Assembly: GCA_005406025.1 (NCBI GenBank)
Contig: BGZK01000280.1
Span: 1 to 64,000, forward strand
From: Eumeta japonica
Lineage: Eukaryota; Arthropoda; Insecta; Lepidoptera; Psychidae
Direction of reading: 5' to 3'
Length of the DNA stretch: 64,000 bases
The notes beneath the pieces were generated by a model that did no database searches, was not told where the DNA came from, and was given only the letters and a program-made list of their open reading frames with translations. Below are positions 1 through 15,300 of this stretch, in pieces. Position numbers and translations under genes: made by a program. The first letter of the stretch is position 1. Each line of letters opens with the position of its first letter.

Positions 1-170
1 TTATGCCTCTAATGTAACTGGTTGGTCAAACATGTGTTAGAAAAGACGTAATTGACAATAATAATATCAAAATACCCTGAACGTATCTATATAACCAACT
101 TAATTATTTATTATGTAAAATTAATATGTGTAAGTTAATGACAATAATCTAACTAATAAAAACCAATCAC

Positions 171-303
171 CTATCGAGTTAGACAACTTCCTCGTCGCCG
201 TGAGACTGAGCCACTTCTTTTTAAGGATGTAGTCCGACAAAAACCCTAAGGGGTAGCTCATCAGGTATATTGCTATGTACGGTAGTGCTGACAGAACGCC
301 GTT
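171..303 (-). CDS. SLC17 copy 1, exon 7 (TM8)
   Basis: 133 bp ending in phase 1 at donor GTGATT. Reads NGVLSALPYIAIYLMSYPLG, FLSDYILKKKWLSLTATRKL and SNSI. It differs from the copy 2 exon by four synonymous bases only. The following exons lie outside the window. Confidence 0.88.
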
Positions 304-3300
304 CTGGAAACATTAAAAGTAATTAAGCCTTTCTTAATTCAGCACTCAATTTAAAGTTCAAATCAATCAGTTTTACTGTTCATCTTTATTATAATACAGA
401 AATTTTTTGTTGTTATTATTCAATAGACTAACTCATGGAAAAACTTTGATTATATGAATAAAGACATAAATATATACTTTTTTGTTATTTAAATATACAA
501 CCACCTTAATATTTTAAATACTATAGTTTAAATATTTTAATTGCATTTATTTTATAATCTATAATGATTGGTAAAAATGTTCAAACATTAACGGAATATA
601 AATAAGTAAAAAATATGTTGTCGCTTAATATTTTCATAAGAATTATGAAACTTTCACGTTGAATATTGTCGGACGTGAAAATTTCTTTCAATACTTTCAA
701 GCATTATTAAAAATAAGTTATGACCGTTTTTTGCAACACTGCTCGAGTTCCATTTTAACTCCTCGCCGTGACTTATTGCCTTGTCCAGGCATAGAACTTA
801 CAGCGCTTTGTGGATCGTAGTACCCAAAGGAAGCAAGAGGAAAGAAGGAAGGCGATACAATAAGAAGGTTCCGAGCTGCGTGTAAGTTATGGCGGAAAGC
901 TATGACTGTGCGTCGCGACGTTGGGCGCCTATAAAAGGTTTGCTCGTGTATGAACAACAGCAAGTAACCATATAACCTTCGAGTGGCAGATCCGATGAGT
1001 TCGTGATCTATTTATAAAGTTGCACGACGAGGGTTCTTGCCAACCTTTTTTATAGGTCTCAGGACTATCCTTGACCGCGAGCAGTAGCACCTCTTTTGAT
1101 TGGACCATCCGCTATGGGATAGTAGGAGAATTCGTAATGGTACCCATGGCTACCAGCCGTAGATTTCAATGAAGGGATTTTACGTATAGTCCGTAAGTGT
1201 CTGACATAATCTGCCTAACTTATCCCAAGTTCCGAGTACTCAGAACGGTTTCCATCATGGTGACAGAAAAAAAATATTGTATTTCAAAAAGGTTTAATCA
1301 TTTTTTTTCATTATACAAACTATATTATTTGCAGAATACTCTAGTTGCTTAGAACTTTATGAATGAGGACTTTTTCTGCAATTAGAACTTTACGTACGTA
1401 AATCTCTGTGAACGGTTCTTACCACTGAACCTTGAAAATATTAATGAACATAATATTAAACTTGAAAACTTGTCATCGAAGTATCATTTTCTTGATATTT
1501 TTATTACTATAGCTCAAAAGTATAATAATGTCATGAGTTCTAGCAAGTACTACTTTATTAATATATCTGATAACAACAATTGTTTTTATACATCCAGAAC
1601 ACATCACACGTTTATAAATATGAAACAACTAATAATAATGTTCATAATAAATACTCACAGACTTGATATCAACTCCGAGCACATTACTCATGTAGGAAGG
1701 TATTTCGGTAACGAGGGTCCAGAAGCCCCAGTTCTGGCCGCAGTGGGCTATGATTAAGGAGATGAAAGGCAACGACGTGCAAATCTCCCGCCAGGGTGTA
1801 GCTACTATCTAGGTACATTAGAGAAAAAAATAAATATTATTCTTTAGAAATATTTGGCTTTTATATTTAAATTCTATCCATACTATTATTGGTTAAGATA
1901 GATTTATTTAGATAATTTATTTGCGGATAGATTTGGATAATTATTTAGGAATATAATTCATTTTACTACTTAAAAGTAACAAAAACAATATTAATAGTGG
2001 AATCAACCAAAGAATTTTGATCGATGTTTAATGCGGAGATGAATAAACGATTTAGTGATTACTTTCCTAAATAACATGTTTTCAGACTTTGAACCCAAAA
2101 GGATTTTTCTTTATTTTCTGTGCACATTAATTATATAAAAGAAGTTATTTCCAAAAATGTCACTATCCACTTAAAACATTCGTGATTGTTTTTTTTTAAC
2201 CATTGAAAAACATTATTTATTAATTTATCTACTTTTTACAAATTTGGATGAAAAAAATGCATACATAACTTTAGCATCTATTCGTACCTTCTGTTCACCA
2301 ACGTGCCCTAGTGACTCTTGTATGTAAGTCTTCTCGACTTTCGATATGACCTTAGACTTTTGGGGAGAATCCGCTCCGAAAATGAAATACGCTATAAACC
2401 ACAGCGCCCCCAACGCACCGTTCGAATAAAAAATAGCTGGCCAACCCCAAGCATCGGCTACGAAGCCTGATGCCACCATTTGTAACGCCGTACCCAATTG
2501 TCCACCTGAAATAACAACGCTTGTACACTAATTTCATTTACATTTTATTATTAAACATTAGTTTAGTTATTGCTAAAGCATATTTTTGCTATAAGCAATA
2601 TTGCATATTTAAAGCTATAAGCATAAATTACTCTATGAGAGGAAGAAAAGTGCATGGTTGAAGAAATGAAATCGATCGCAGCGCACACCCTGACAGAAAT
2701 GTAAATATTCTGGAGATTCTTCTTGTCAAATTTTACATAATATAAATACTTGAAATTTATGTGCGTATCCAGTGTTTTACAGAGCATTGCACAATATTAA
2801 TTGTTTTAAATTGTAATATAAGGGAAAATGTAGTACTCAATAAAAGCTAACAGACATGAGATATCAGAATTATAGCTACATTTCCCAGTACGAAAAGGTC
2901 GGTTGTCATACAACTTCAGTTTCAAGAATATTTTATCCAATCTTCCAAGACTTATCCAACAGACAAAGTTATAAATACAAGCCACATTTAACGACTAAAT
3001 CATTTCATGTCAATATAATAGGTATAATATAGTCTACTATAATTCAATTCTCTAATCCATTCTAATCCAAAAAATCGAAAATAATATAACATAATATAAC
3101 CCATAACTATCGTATTATTAAAACTCACAATAAATGCAGAATTATTTCAACAGAAATGTTGTCTTTTTGTTATTCCCATTCAAAAGAGAAGTTTTGAAAT
3201 CGGAGTGAATACTATGGAATCCCTATGGAAAACAGGGAATGTCCTCATAAAAGTTTTTGCAAGAGAATTTGTTTCTGTCAAGTTTATTGCACCTTATGGG

Positions 3301-6300
3301 AAAAATAATAGTGGCTGTAAAACCCAAATAAATTGACCACTTATCTGCGAGAAATGTAAATAGATATTACTTACAAGAATTAAATTACTTTCAAATGTAA
3401 TGTAGAAGAAAAGTGAATGATTGTTGCGTTTACTATTCTTGATAATATTAAAATGTACTTGAAATCTTTTTCCCAAAGTATTTAATTACTTTAATCGATA
3501 ATTCTAACGGCAAGATTAAACAAGTTAGTTAGTAAAACGGTTTTACTGTAAACAGCAAGAATAATAATGCCTAATTATAATAACGTTAAGAAAACTAAAA
3601 CAAAGCAAAAAGTTTAATCGCAGTTTCCAAAATAATAATAAATATTTGCATGTTAAAAGTCAGTAATCAATATCTTTTATCATTCTACTTTTATACGAGT
3701 ACAAAATACTCAGCAAATACTGATATATCCCGGATGTTCGACGGTGTTAATGTCTAATTCATAATGAATGGCAATAACAGACTTCACACCCTATATCGCC
3801 TTTACCCATCATTGACATAAACATTTTTGAGGTTCGCTCAGGTGATGGTTATTTTGCCATCGACGATGAGTTGTAAATCGTAAAATGAAGTCGTAATTCT
3901 CTTTACCTAATAAAGAAATAATGCGATATACAAAATTTAAGTGCCATTTCTTAGTCTATATTACACTAATTACCCGCGTAAATAAAGGTTCCAAGACGGC
4001 TTTTCTCCTCGAGCGGCACCCACTGGCTAATAAGCGCGTGCACTGACGGGTACAAGAAGCCTTGTGACAGCCCTTGGACGACTCGGCACGCGCACACCGC
4101 ACCCCAACCGCCCTGCCGACAAATGCTCCATCAGTGTTAGAAATTGAACTAGAAGTGACCAGCAGGCCTAGCATGACACCCTAAACAAGAGTCTGTATAA
4201 GACAGTCCCTTTTTATTCGTGACGTTGGGCGAGAAGGACAGTCTTATAGAAAGACCTTCTCTAAAGTGTCATGCTAGGCACGCTGACAGGCTGTAATTGT
4301 ATCTCTTACGTAGTCAGCGGCAAGAGGGAGGATCATCATTACGGCGGAGTTAACGCCTACGCATATAAGCACAAGTCTTCCACCACCGAACCGAGTCGCC
4401 AACACCCCGCTAGGTATCTGCAGAATCACGTAGCCCCAGAAGAAGGACGACAGCACCAAACTTTGTATCTTCACGCTCCAACCGAAAGCCTGCGCATAAT
4501 GTGAAATTATTTTTTTTCTATTCACATTGACTTACTGCAATACTTCTATGATATTTTTTATTTATTCTAAAACATATTCGAAATATCTTTACTTCGTAGA
4601 TTGTTACATTACAGTTGAAAAACTAAATTATATTATGATTCCACCATTCATTTAGAGGGCAGTTTTCCGTTAAGAAGAACAATCATATAACTTAGAATAG
4701 CTATTCTCAAATTTAATGAATTTCACAACAAAATCGAATCGACCTTTAGTAAAGAAGTTATGACTGCTTATATTTTTTTTTGTGTAAACAAAACGTCAAA
4801 AAAATCTTCTCTTTTAAGATACTTAAGTTATTCACTGAAACTTTTGAAATCAACGTTCATGTATAAATAACTATTTGATGAAATGCTATAATATAACTTA
4901 CCAATAGATAGACACTTTTTAAAATATACGCGAATATATTTACGTATCCATTTTCTAAGTAGAACTATTATTTAAAACTAAAAACATTATACACAAAACA
5001 ACTTACATCGGGACTGGACATCGTGACGATGGCCATGCTCATGTTGACGCGCATGGCGAATCCCAACACCATCGCCAGGAATAGGAACAGCGCCTGCACA
5101 TGTCGCACGCCCAGCAGTCGCACTACACGTATAGGTATTATCAGACAAAATGTTAGTGTTTGCTAATGTATAAAGAGGTAAACTTTATGATTTAATCATT
5201 TTTTTTTTATTTGCTTAAGAGATAAACTAAGAAAATATTTTACTGATTTTGAAAAATATTTCATTTGAAGCAAACAATTTTAACCCTGAGTTGTACAGAC
5301 TACTTCATATTCAAAAAACTTGCATTCGCTTCGTATTTTACTTACGACTTTGTAAGTTAGGTGATATCGCTCTGATTTTGATTGGATTATTTTCGTACGT
5401 TACTACAAATTTTGGTCTGATTCTTTTTATTATAAATCTTTAACAAGAATAAACCAATTCATAATGTCATTTTTATAATCATCTGAATAAGAAGATGAAG
5501 CATGAGTTTTATTATTTTCTATCTGAAGACGCACAAAAATAAAAAAAAAATGTTTTACGTAAGTGGTAATATAGACCACGCTAGCAAAACTGACATATGG
5601 GGACTGCCACCGTGCGACAATACTCACTCAACAGTAACGTGGAAAAGGGTAACATTCTTGCAGTAAGAACAGTCATTATAGATAGTTAGGTCTCGAGGAT
5701 CGAAGCAGTAACCATAAAATAAAATGAATTAAAATATCTAATTATCTAAAGTAATCATCGAAATATAAAAGATCTACTCCTCCATCGACAAAATAACCAA
5801 ACGTCGTTGGTTTCCCAATAGGCATAGCATACTATATTGGTTTCGCCGCCGCACTGATGTCCATCATACGTTCTCAACCTTTCTTTTTCTGCCGTCAACA
5901 AGTGTTCTCATTCTTTCTCTTTCTTTCTCTTCGGTTAAGAAATAATAATTTCGTTCAAAATTACATCTAAAAAAATAACAATAAGGTCCTTTATAATTGA
6001 TTTATTTGGTTTTAAAAATAATTTGTATATTCTCATTTACATTTGCGTCAGTTGTGTGCCACGAATGAATGTAAATTTTTTCGATGTTATAATTTTATGC
6101 TATTCTGTTTCGATAATAGTAATCAATAAATCTGAAAAGTTTGTTTGTTTTTTAAATGCGCTAATCTCTGGAACTATCAGACGGATTTGGAAAATTCTTA
6201 TTGCATTTGATACCCTAATTTTCGAGAAACGGTATTGACTATCTGTTTTTTTGTGTTCGAACGCGCTAATCTCTGTAATTACAGTCGAATTTAAAATAAT

Positions 6301-9300
6301 TGCCTCTTTATTTGATAGCTATTTTTTTGAGGAAAGCTATAAGTTATCTGAATAGTTTTTGTTTGTTTATTTGAAAGCGATAATTTCTGTAATTACCATT
6401 TGAATTTGAAAAAGTCTTTCTTATCTTTTGGGTAGTAACCCAATTTTTAAGGAAAATTATAAGCTGTCTCAAAAGGAATTTTATTTAGTAATAGATAGTA
6501 TAATGTTAAGATCCACTAAGAAATAATTTTTCGAATTTGCTATTTATCCGAGTAAAAGGGGATTGAGTTTTGTATAATTTTTTTTATGTGATGAGGTACA
6601 ATTATGAAATGTAGTATTACTTTCGCAATTAGGTGAGAGAAAGTGGGGTTGAATGATGTTCAAAAATTAGTATATATTTTGTAGTTTTTTAAATGCCTAA
6701 ATCATTCATCCAATTACTATGAAACTGGCATTCATATCTGACGTTGTCCATGTATTTTTATTATGAACGGACTTTCAGAATTACTTCATTAATAAAAAGC
6801 TCCCTGAGTAAAATGGGCTACTCACATTTCCCTTTGACTTCATTTACAGATTATAAAAATTCTTTCAAAGTTAGAAAGCTACACTATTCCCAGTAATATA
6901 ATCTAATTTTATTTTGATACTCGCCTTTGCCCCGCGTTTGTAATTGGAAATTCGATATTTAATTTGGTAAAATGTTTGTTCAAAATTTCAACATTAAACA
7001 GATTAAAAAAATTTAAAAGTATACCTAAAATAAAATACGTATTTCGAGATCATTTTTAAATCAACACCTTAAAGGGTATAAATAAACCTAAAAATACTTG
7101 TGAGTATTGTTATAAAGGTTTTTCGGAACGTTGATTACAAAAATGGCATTTATTTTGAGGTGTGATTTGAGTTTTTTGTGATTTAGGACTTAGAGTAAAT
7201 TTTGATTCGCTTTTTGTGCACGCCTTGGCTTCCGTAAAGTTTTTATTATAAACAAACTTTTTTGGAACATGAAGGAATAAAAAGGTTCTATATTCAGTTC
7301 CCTATCAAAAACATCAAATACTAATAATAGACTGGCTAATAATAAAAAATACTGAAAAGTTTTTTTATGCAATCTATGTAAGAATTCGTCTCCGGCTTTG
7401 TATACATATTTGTACTATTCTATCGAACTGCCACACCCATTCTAAAAATTCCTTCACTAATAGAAATTTAGACTGCCGCCAAGTAATAGACTACATTTTA
7501 CGTTGATTTTAGCATTTACCCTGGCTTCGTACAAATCGCAACCGGGACAGGTAGCGATATCGGAATTGCAAGGGATCTAGGAGCAGGAGTGAAGATGTTA
7601 TCTATACTGAAGACGTAACTGGGGTCAAAATCAAAAGCGTGAGCGAGATCAAAACGAGAACAATACTAGGACCATAATCGATTGCGAGATCGACAGCAAG
7701 ATCAAAAGAAATTGACGGCAAGATTACAAGCGGAAAGCTAGTATATAAATAAATAGAAGATGTACACACAATTCTCCTAATAAAATATTTTACATTAATT
7801 AGTAAAATAAAAAAATAATTTCTCTAAATAAATGTTCTCTATTTTGGCCTACATGATGTATGACTTATAATAATAACATATCTCTCACCTACAACATATT
7901 AATTGAACAGTACTTTAATAAAATAAAAGGTGTGTGTTTTTTTAAAGATGAGAACGTAATGGTGTGGATTCTATTCATAGCTCGAAAAGTTTTACTTGCT
8001 ATTCTTACATTCGTTAGCGCGATATGAGGGGCATGTCTCCACTGATACACACTGTGTGACATCGTATCGTAATATCTTTGCATTCAATCTTTGGATATTG
8101 CGTGCCGTGTCAGGTTGACGTCATTTATAAATGACATAACGTTTCTTTCATATTTCAACTACAAATATACATACTCGGTGTTCGAAATGTTTATTGTCTT
8201 TGTAAGATGAAATTATGTGTATGTTACATTATTTAATAAAAATCAATTTCAGTTGAAACAGAGAAACTTTTTGTTTTAAAATACATGTTTAGAATACTCT
8301 GTAAATTCGTGGTATAGACGTCTATGACACGCAAAATATTCTATTACGTATCTATCTCATGTCACGCTGTATAATACAGCAGACGATCAGAAGACTTAGC
8401 GACATCTGTTAAATAAGAGAAAGGTAAATTAATGACACAGTAACTCAAATCCAAACAAACACCTATCTGTGCTCACGCACACAGGCGTATGTCGCTTACG
8501 AGCCATCTAAGCAAGCTTGGCCGTGAGGCGGCCATGGCCAAAAAATTATGTTTTGCATTTATTTACAATATAAAATGAGTCAATCGCGTGTGTATTCCAG
8601 TGTACTATGGTACCATTGAATCGCACAAAAATCATTATGTAGGTAATACGCATACGTCGGTACGTTAGTGAAGGAAAGACGAGAATGCAAATGATAAAGT
8701 TATAATATAAACAAACATAAATTTCACTTTTTATTTGTAATAGGCCGTGATACTAAAATGAAAAAGACTAAATAAAAGTTATACAAATATATAAACGTTT
8801 GCGAAATTGAACGGCGTCGTCGAGTGATCGAGCGACACACGCGTCGCGCCGTGTAGCCTGCGGGAAACTGGTTTATGCGTCGACGCGGTGAACGCACTCC
8901 AGAAGCCATTCGTAGGTAGGTTTCCCTGTGCGAGCACGACGTTGCTTCATGTCGCTACAATACTCCCCTGCCGAGACCGTGGCTACGGGTGATAGTAATC
9001 TAGGAATCGCACCACTCGTCCACTGTTCTGGTTACAGTATTTCTATCATCTCGTCCCGGATGTGTCGCCTTCGCCATTGGGGTGGTGGTGGTTGGCTTCA
9101 AGTCGGCCATATAAGCAGGCTTGACGCGGTCGATTGTGACTGTTACGGTTTTGTCTTGGATCTGTACGTCAAATGTCTTTGCTGTACGTTTTCATACCTT
9201 ATAGGGTCCATGGTATGCAGCTTGTAATGGTTTCTTCGGAGGACTTTGTCTAACGAAAACATGCATGCAATTGCTTATATTTTTGGTAATGTAGAATGTG

Positions 9301-12300
9301 CGATTTGCGCATTTATGCCAAGAAGTGGATTGCGGAGAAAGCTTCATCATTTGATTTTGTAATCAGCTGCCAAAATATGTTATATCTAAATTCACATCCC
9401 TCGTAAAAGTGAAAACTGTCCAGGTAGGCGGAGTGGTTCACCGTACACTAGTTCTGCAGTAGATGCTTGCAACTCTTCTCTTCAAGCGCTCCGTATGCCA
9501 AATAGCACCAGTGGTAATGTTTCTACCCACTGATGTGAGCCCTGTGCTGTAATTGCCGCTTTCAGTTGTTTGTGCAACCTCTCTACCAGCCCGTTGTTTG
9601 CGGGATGGAAAGCCGTGGTGGTGTGGTGTGATACTCCGAGCAAAGTAGCGATCCGCTTGAAAAGTTGGTATTGAACTGCCGGCCCCGATCGGTTGTTATG
9701 TGCTCAGGACAACCGAATCTTGCCACCCATCCAGACACGAATTTGGCTGCACAAGCCTCTGCCGTTATTTCCTGTAGGGGATATGCCTCAGACCAATGCG
9801 TGTATCTGTCGACGATGGTGAGGCAATATCTGTAACAATGAGAAATATAGAGTGGCCCAACAATTTCCATGTGAACATTGCGAAAAACGGTAGGCAGGAA
9901 GGCGGAATGGTTGAAAGGGTGAGGAAGTATGTCGCGTGGTTTTGCATTGCTGGCACTTAAAACATTCTTGAACCCATTTGCGACAATCTCTCTTTACTCC
10001 TGGCCATACAAATCTTTCTGTGATTAATTTTACAGTTACCTTTCCTCCTGGATGATTGAGATTGTGAAGATTGTCGAATACTTGTTTTCGAAACTGAGGT
10101 GTAATAAAGGGTTTTGTCATTTGCAGTGAGACGTCACAATAAACTTCTACGTTTGAGTTGCCGAGTCGAACCTTTTCTAGTTACAAACCTGATTTTTTTG
10201 TAGAGATACTCATGTAGTTCTGTGTCAGTCTGTTGCTTTTGAGCTAGAGACTGGTAATCGAATGGCTTTGTGATGTCTTCTATACGAAATAAACTCTCTC
10301 GGCTACGATGTTGTCTTTTCCGGTTATGTAGTGTATATTGGTGCTGAATTGCGCTATAAAATCAAGGTATCGAAACTGGCGCGGCGAATAATTTTCTCGA
10401 GAATTGCCAAAGGCATGTGTTAGCGGTTTATGATCCGTAAAAATTATGAAAGTCCTTGCTTCGATCATATGACGGAAATTACGAATAGCTTCGTAAATCG
10501 CCAGAAATTCCCTGTCGTAAGGACTATATTTCGTCTGTGGCTTATTGCTTCCTCGCAAAGAACGCAAGTGATAGCCAAGAGTCTCTTTCTTTGTTGTAAG
10601 ACAGCTCCTATAGCAATATTTAATGCGTCTGTTTGGATAGACAGCTCGGCTTGACGATCAGGGTGAACGAAAAGGGTAGCTTGTGCTAGAATAGATTTAC
10701 ATTTCTCAAAGGATTCCATTAGTTTAGGTGTCAGCTGAATTGGTTGTGAACCTTTCGCCTTAGCTCCAGCTAGTAATGAGTTAAGTGGTGCTTGGTATTC
10801 TGCAGCCGCAGGTATGAATTGTCTATAAAAGTTAATTATTCCTAGAAACCGTCTAAGTTCTTTCATCGTTTTCGGTGGTGGACATTTTTGAACAGCCTTT
10901 ACCTTCTTGTCAAGCGGTTTAATTCCATCAGTTTACTCGATGGCCAAGGAAGTCTATTTCCTTCAGTCCGAAAATACATTTTGATGTGTTAACCAGTATC
11001 CCATATTCTTTCATTCGTTGGAACAAATATCTCAGGTGTTTTTCATGCTCAATGTGTGTGTTACTAAACACTAAAATATCATCGATGAAACTATAACAGA
11101 AATCTAGGCCCCGCAATACTTCATCCATAAATTGTCGAAACGTCTGAGCTGTATTTCGAAGTCCAAACGTCATGTATGGAAACTCGTAAAGTCTAAATGG
11201 TGTTGTTATCGCCGTTTTGGGTATGTCTTCAGTGTGGACAGGTATCTTTATAAGCTTTTATTAAATCCAATCTTGAAAAGATCTATTTACCCGTAAGCCA
11301 AGCTTTTTAGGAGCTAGGTGCAGTGGTGAAGACCATGGGCTTTCCGATTTGCATGTCGTTCCCTCACGCAACATGTTCTCAAATTCCTTTTTTGCTATCT
11401 GTAATCGTTTTGGATCAAGTCGTCGCGGACGTCCAATGACTGGTCCTGGTATGGTTCTTATGTGATGAACTGTTGTATGTCTAGATATTACAGGTTTACC
11501 GGCTGGGCTAGTTATTTCTGTAAAATCTCCAAGGATGCAATGGTACCGAGACTCTTCTCTGTTAGTACGTACGGACGATTTGCCTTTACTCGAATTTTGG
11601 GCTGGCGCGTTCACACTTAATGCTGTAGCGCCGTCAATCAGGCGTTGGTTGCGGCCGTCGACTAATAAATTGTAATATTTTTAAAAATCGAGACCGATAA
11701 TAGGTTTCGTTACATCAGCGACTGTAAAACACCATGTAAAGTCTCGTCATAATCTTTAATCAACGTTGAGCTGTAGACATCTGTAAGTATATGTGACAGA
11801 TCCATTCGCAGCAAACAATTCGTATTTGGTTTTTAATCGAGGCTCTCTGACGAATGACCGTAGAAACACGCACAAGTCCGATCCTGTGTCTATTAAATAT
11901 TGAATTCTTGTCTTGCGGTCAGATACAAACAGGCGGCTTAAGGAAACTGTGCAGACATTCGCTACCGCTAACGGCTGCTGTTGGAGTTTCCCGATAAAAA
12001 TATAAAGGGTTGTGTGCACTGCCTCGCCTTTGAACCAAATCTATGATGATACTAACAGTATGGGTGTTTTTTAGGTCTGAAACATGATCTGGTTTTTTGA
12101 CGGAAATGTGTATTTGAACTGCGTGCGTTCGATCGTGATCGATGCAAACGTGGTTTGCGTATTTCTATGTACACCTCTTCTAGTTTACGCGTTAGTGCCG
12201 CCACTTGTTTATTAAGAACATCAAAAGTAGTACCTGGGTTGTCGGTTGATGAAGATGAAGTATACGCCACTTGATTTGAAGCAGCACGTTATCATTTATT

Positions 12301-15300
12301 TGATCAGCCAATTCTGCCACCGAATCCAGTGGCGTGTTCATCTGCGAAGCCACTAGTTTTTAAATTAGTGGCTAGCCTACTTGACCAAATCGTTCTTAAA
12401 AAATCTTCAAGTACGGTGGGTCCAGCCAAAGATTTTAAATGACGCAAAAATTGAGATGGCTTTCTATCGCCCAACTCCTCATGCATCAATAATTGTTTTA
12501 TTTTACGTTCCTGCGATACTGATAACCATTTCACTAATTCCGTTTTGAGTTTATCATATTTACCCGTTTCTGGCGGTGAAACGATTATGTCGCAAATTTC
12601 GCATATTGATGTTCTAGTTGGCCTAATACGTAATAACATTTAGTATCATCCTTAGTAATGTTAGAAAGTACGAACTGACCTTCGATTTGTGCAAACCACA
12701 ATGTTGGATCATCCGGGTCAAAAGGCGGTACCCTTAATCCGACTCGAAAGGTTTCTCCTGGCATCGACGTTACGGTTGTTCTTGGTGTTTCTTCCGTCAT
12801 TATTCCTTTTTTTTACGGGGTCACGTACGTTAGTTTATTATAAGGAAAGACGAGATTGCAAATGATAAAATTATAATATAAACAAACATAACTTCACTTT
12901 TTATTTGTAATAGGCCGTGATACTAAAATTAAGGAAGGCTAATTAAAAGTTATACAAATATATAAACATTTGCGAAATTGAACGGCGTCGTCGAGTGATC
13001 GAGCGGCACACGCGTCGCGCCGTGTAGCTTGCGGGAAACTGGTTTATGCGACGCGGTGAACGCACTCCAGAAGCCATTCGTAGGTAGGTTTCCCTGTGCG
13101 AGCACGGCTTTGCTTCATGTCGTTACAATTACATGACACTGTATCAAAATTAAATAGCGCTGTGATTTTATTTCATTCCGTATTAAATACATAGCATTAC
13201 ACATTATTGTTAATGTTGATACAATTTTGAAATTAAAATGCGAAATCGATTCATTGAAAATCTTATGTGCGTTACAGTATTTAATATTCAGTGGAACACT
13301 GTTTTTTATTCACTTCCGTTCGTACCGTTCTCTAATCTTAAATATTTTCTTTATTTACTTAGTCCTTTTAATCTGTACATGTAATAAAATGGTAGAGAAA
13401 AAAATTCTGTTTATTAAAGATATTTAAGAAAAAACTATATTGTATTATTGTCGAATTTTAGATATGTTGACAGAACCCATTTCAATGATTTTAGAATTCT
13501 CATTGATCTGTCTGTCTGTGAATTTGTTCATAAAGTCCGCAAAAACTCATTCATAATTATGACACTTAAGTATATCTACAGATATAATCAAAATTTATAA
13601 TTAATTCTAGTTAATTGTATAAAAATAAATAAATAAGTGGAGATAGAATTTATGCACCTTTATATATAAATATTTATTTTGTATACATACAATACAATAC
13701 GTTATACATAACGTAATTTATTTCTTTGTATCTAAGATAGTTAAACTTTTTATCTGAATTTAAATGATAATCTATTAATATGTCCATATCTCAATAACTA
13801 TTAACTAACTTTTTGCCATTATTTTTCCATTCTGACGCCGGAAGCGTTACTTAAGCAGAAAAGACACACTTACTCATAGCTAATATTAGATAACTTTGCC
13901 AAATCTGTGTATTTTCTTCGAAATATGTGACTTAAATCCATACGTAATTTATAAATAGAAACAAATTTTAATTGATTTTATTATCTCCTTTTAACATCGG
14001 CAGAAAGCTTAAAAAATTAAGTACAGTTTTTATAAATGACTAGCCTTCACTCGCAACTCCGCCCGCGTGGACATCGAATGAATTCTTTCATATTGCATAT
14101 TGACCGATCACCCTGTCAACCATGATGCCGACATTATTGCTTTCTTTCAATAAACACATAATGTAAAAAATATTGTATTGAAACTGGATAAAAATTATTC
14201 TATATATTACTTAGAGATATAAACTGTTCTATCCAAATTTTATCAAATTCTGTGACTACCATTAATTGCCAACTGAAGAATTAAACTATTTGTTGCGTAG
14301 TAGTAGAGCCTTTCAAAGAACAGGTTAGATGTGTATTGAAATTGAAATTACTACATTTAAGTCTCTGTAGTACTTATATCCCATTTCAACGATTAATGCA
14401 CATATCGCATACCTGTACGTAATGCTCTCTGACAAAAGTTTTAATTAAACTATTCCGTGTACTTTTTAGTTGTAGCAATAAGTTCGAGAACAGCGGGGCC
14501 GATTATGATAATTATTTTTTTGTTGTATTCGTTATTGTCAGAATAAGGTTTTTATAAATAAATAACCCTTTGTATCCCTCTGTCTGTTTGTTTGTCCTGG
14601 ATATATTCGGGACCGCTGAACAGATCACAATGCTATTTTCAATGGTAGGTAGAGGATCTTACTGGCCTACATTTAGGATACTTTTTATCGCGATATTTTT
14701 AGGGTTCTTTGTTAAAAAAAAACTCTCAAAAATGGAATATTCTTTTGTTATAAATCAAAAGTGGAACTGTGATCCTGATGGGGAGCAGAATCAGATTAAG
14801 ATTAGATTGAGACAAAATCGAGAATGAGGGCCATAATACGAATCATGAGAGGAATCGGAATCGAAAGCAGGATGGAGAGAAGAATCGAGAACCGGCCAGG
14901 ATCAGAATCGAAAGCGAGACCAGAACCGAAATTGAGAACGGAACTAGGGTAGAAAATGTGTGTGGGATCAAAAGTGTGACTGAGATCGGAATCGAAAACA
15001 AAATCGGGATTAAAATTGACATCTATCGATACAAAAAAAAAATCTAAGTCTGTGCTGGTGCAGCTGCAGGCATTAACTATTTATTGAGAGAATACACTAC
15101 CAAAACTAAAAGTCCTAGAAACATGAAAATTTCTACGAAGTTTAATTTTCATCAAACCCTAAAAGGGATTTTTTGAAATCTCATCACCAAAGGGGCGAAT
15201 AAAGGCGTAAACTCTTCATGGAATTACGGTTAGCCGTGCGATCATTGAAATACTTGTTCAAGCTCTTCTTTCCAAATAAACAAACTGGCGTTTCTGGGTA

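Larger units (their letters stand above)
5123..8659. other. Intron 1 of SLC17 copy 1, 3' part
   Basis: AT-rich, without exons. Holds a degenerate tandem block (about 6150-6480) and a GATCG-like degenerate array (about 7530-7745), listed separately. 5761-5960 is a pyrimidine-rich stretch without a recognised function. Confidence 0.55.
8660..13127 (-). mobile_element. Decayed Ty3/gypsy LTR retrotransposon in intron 1 of copy 1
   Basis: 4.5-kb element on the minus strand, flanked by two similar direct repeats of about 300 bp. Order in the element direction: 5' LTR (12825-13127), gag-like (12800-12052), protease with DTGS (12019-11756), reverse transcriptase with FIDD, RNase H (to 10280), integrase with zinc finger and catalytic core (10120-9583), a polypurine stretch GGCAGGGGAGTAT, and 3' LTR (8660-8959). 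Reverse transcriptase before integrase is the Ty3/gypsy order. Frames are broken in many places and the LTRs differ at many positions, so it is an old, inactive copy. No clear target-site duplication was found. No envelope-like frame is visible. Confidence 0.92.

Noticed and set aside
718..963. 81-codon minus-strand frame as a gene
   Set aside because: No start context, splice partner or family similarity that I can recognise; it lies within an intron block absent from the paralogous gene.
6150..6480. CRISPR-like array
   Set aside because: The three copies are long, degenerate and unevenly spaced, in an insect intron; a decayed tandem repeat fits.
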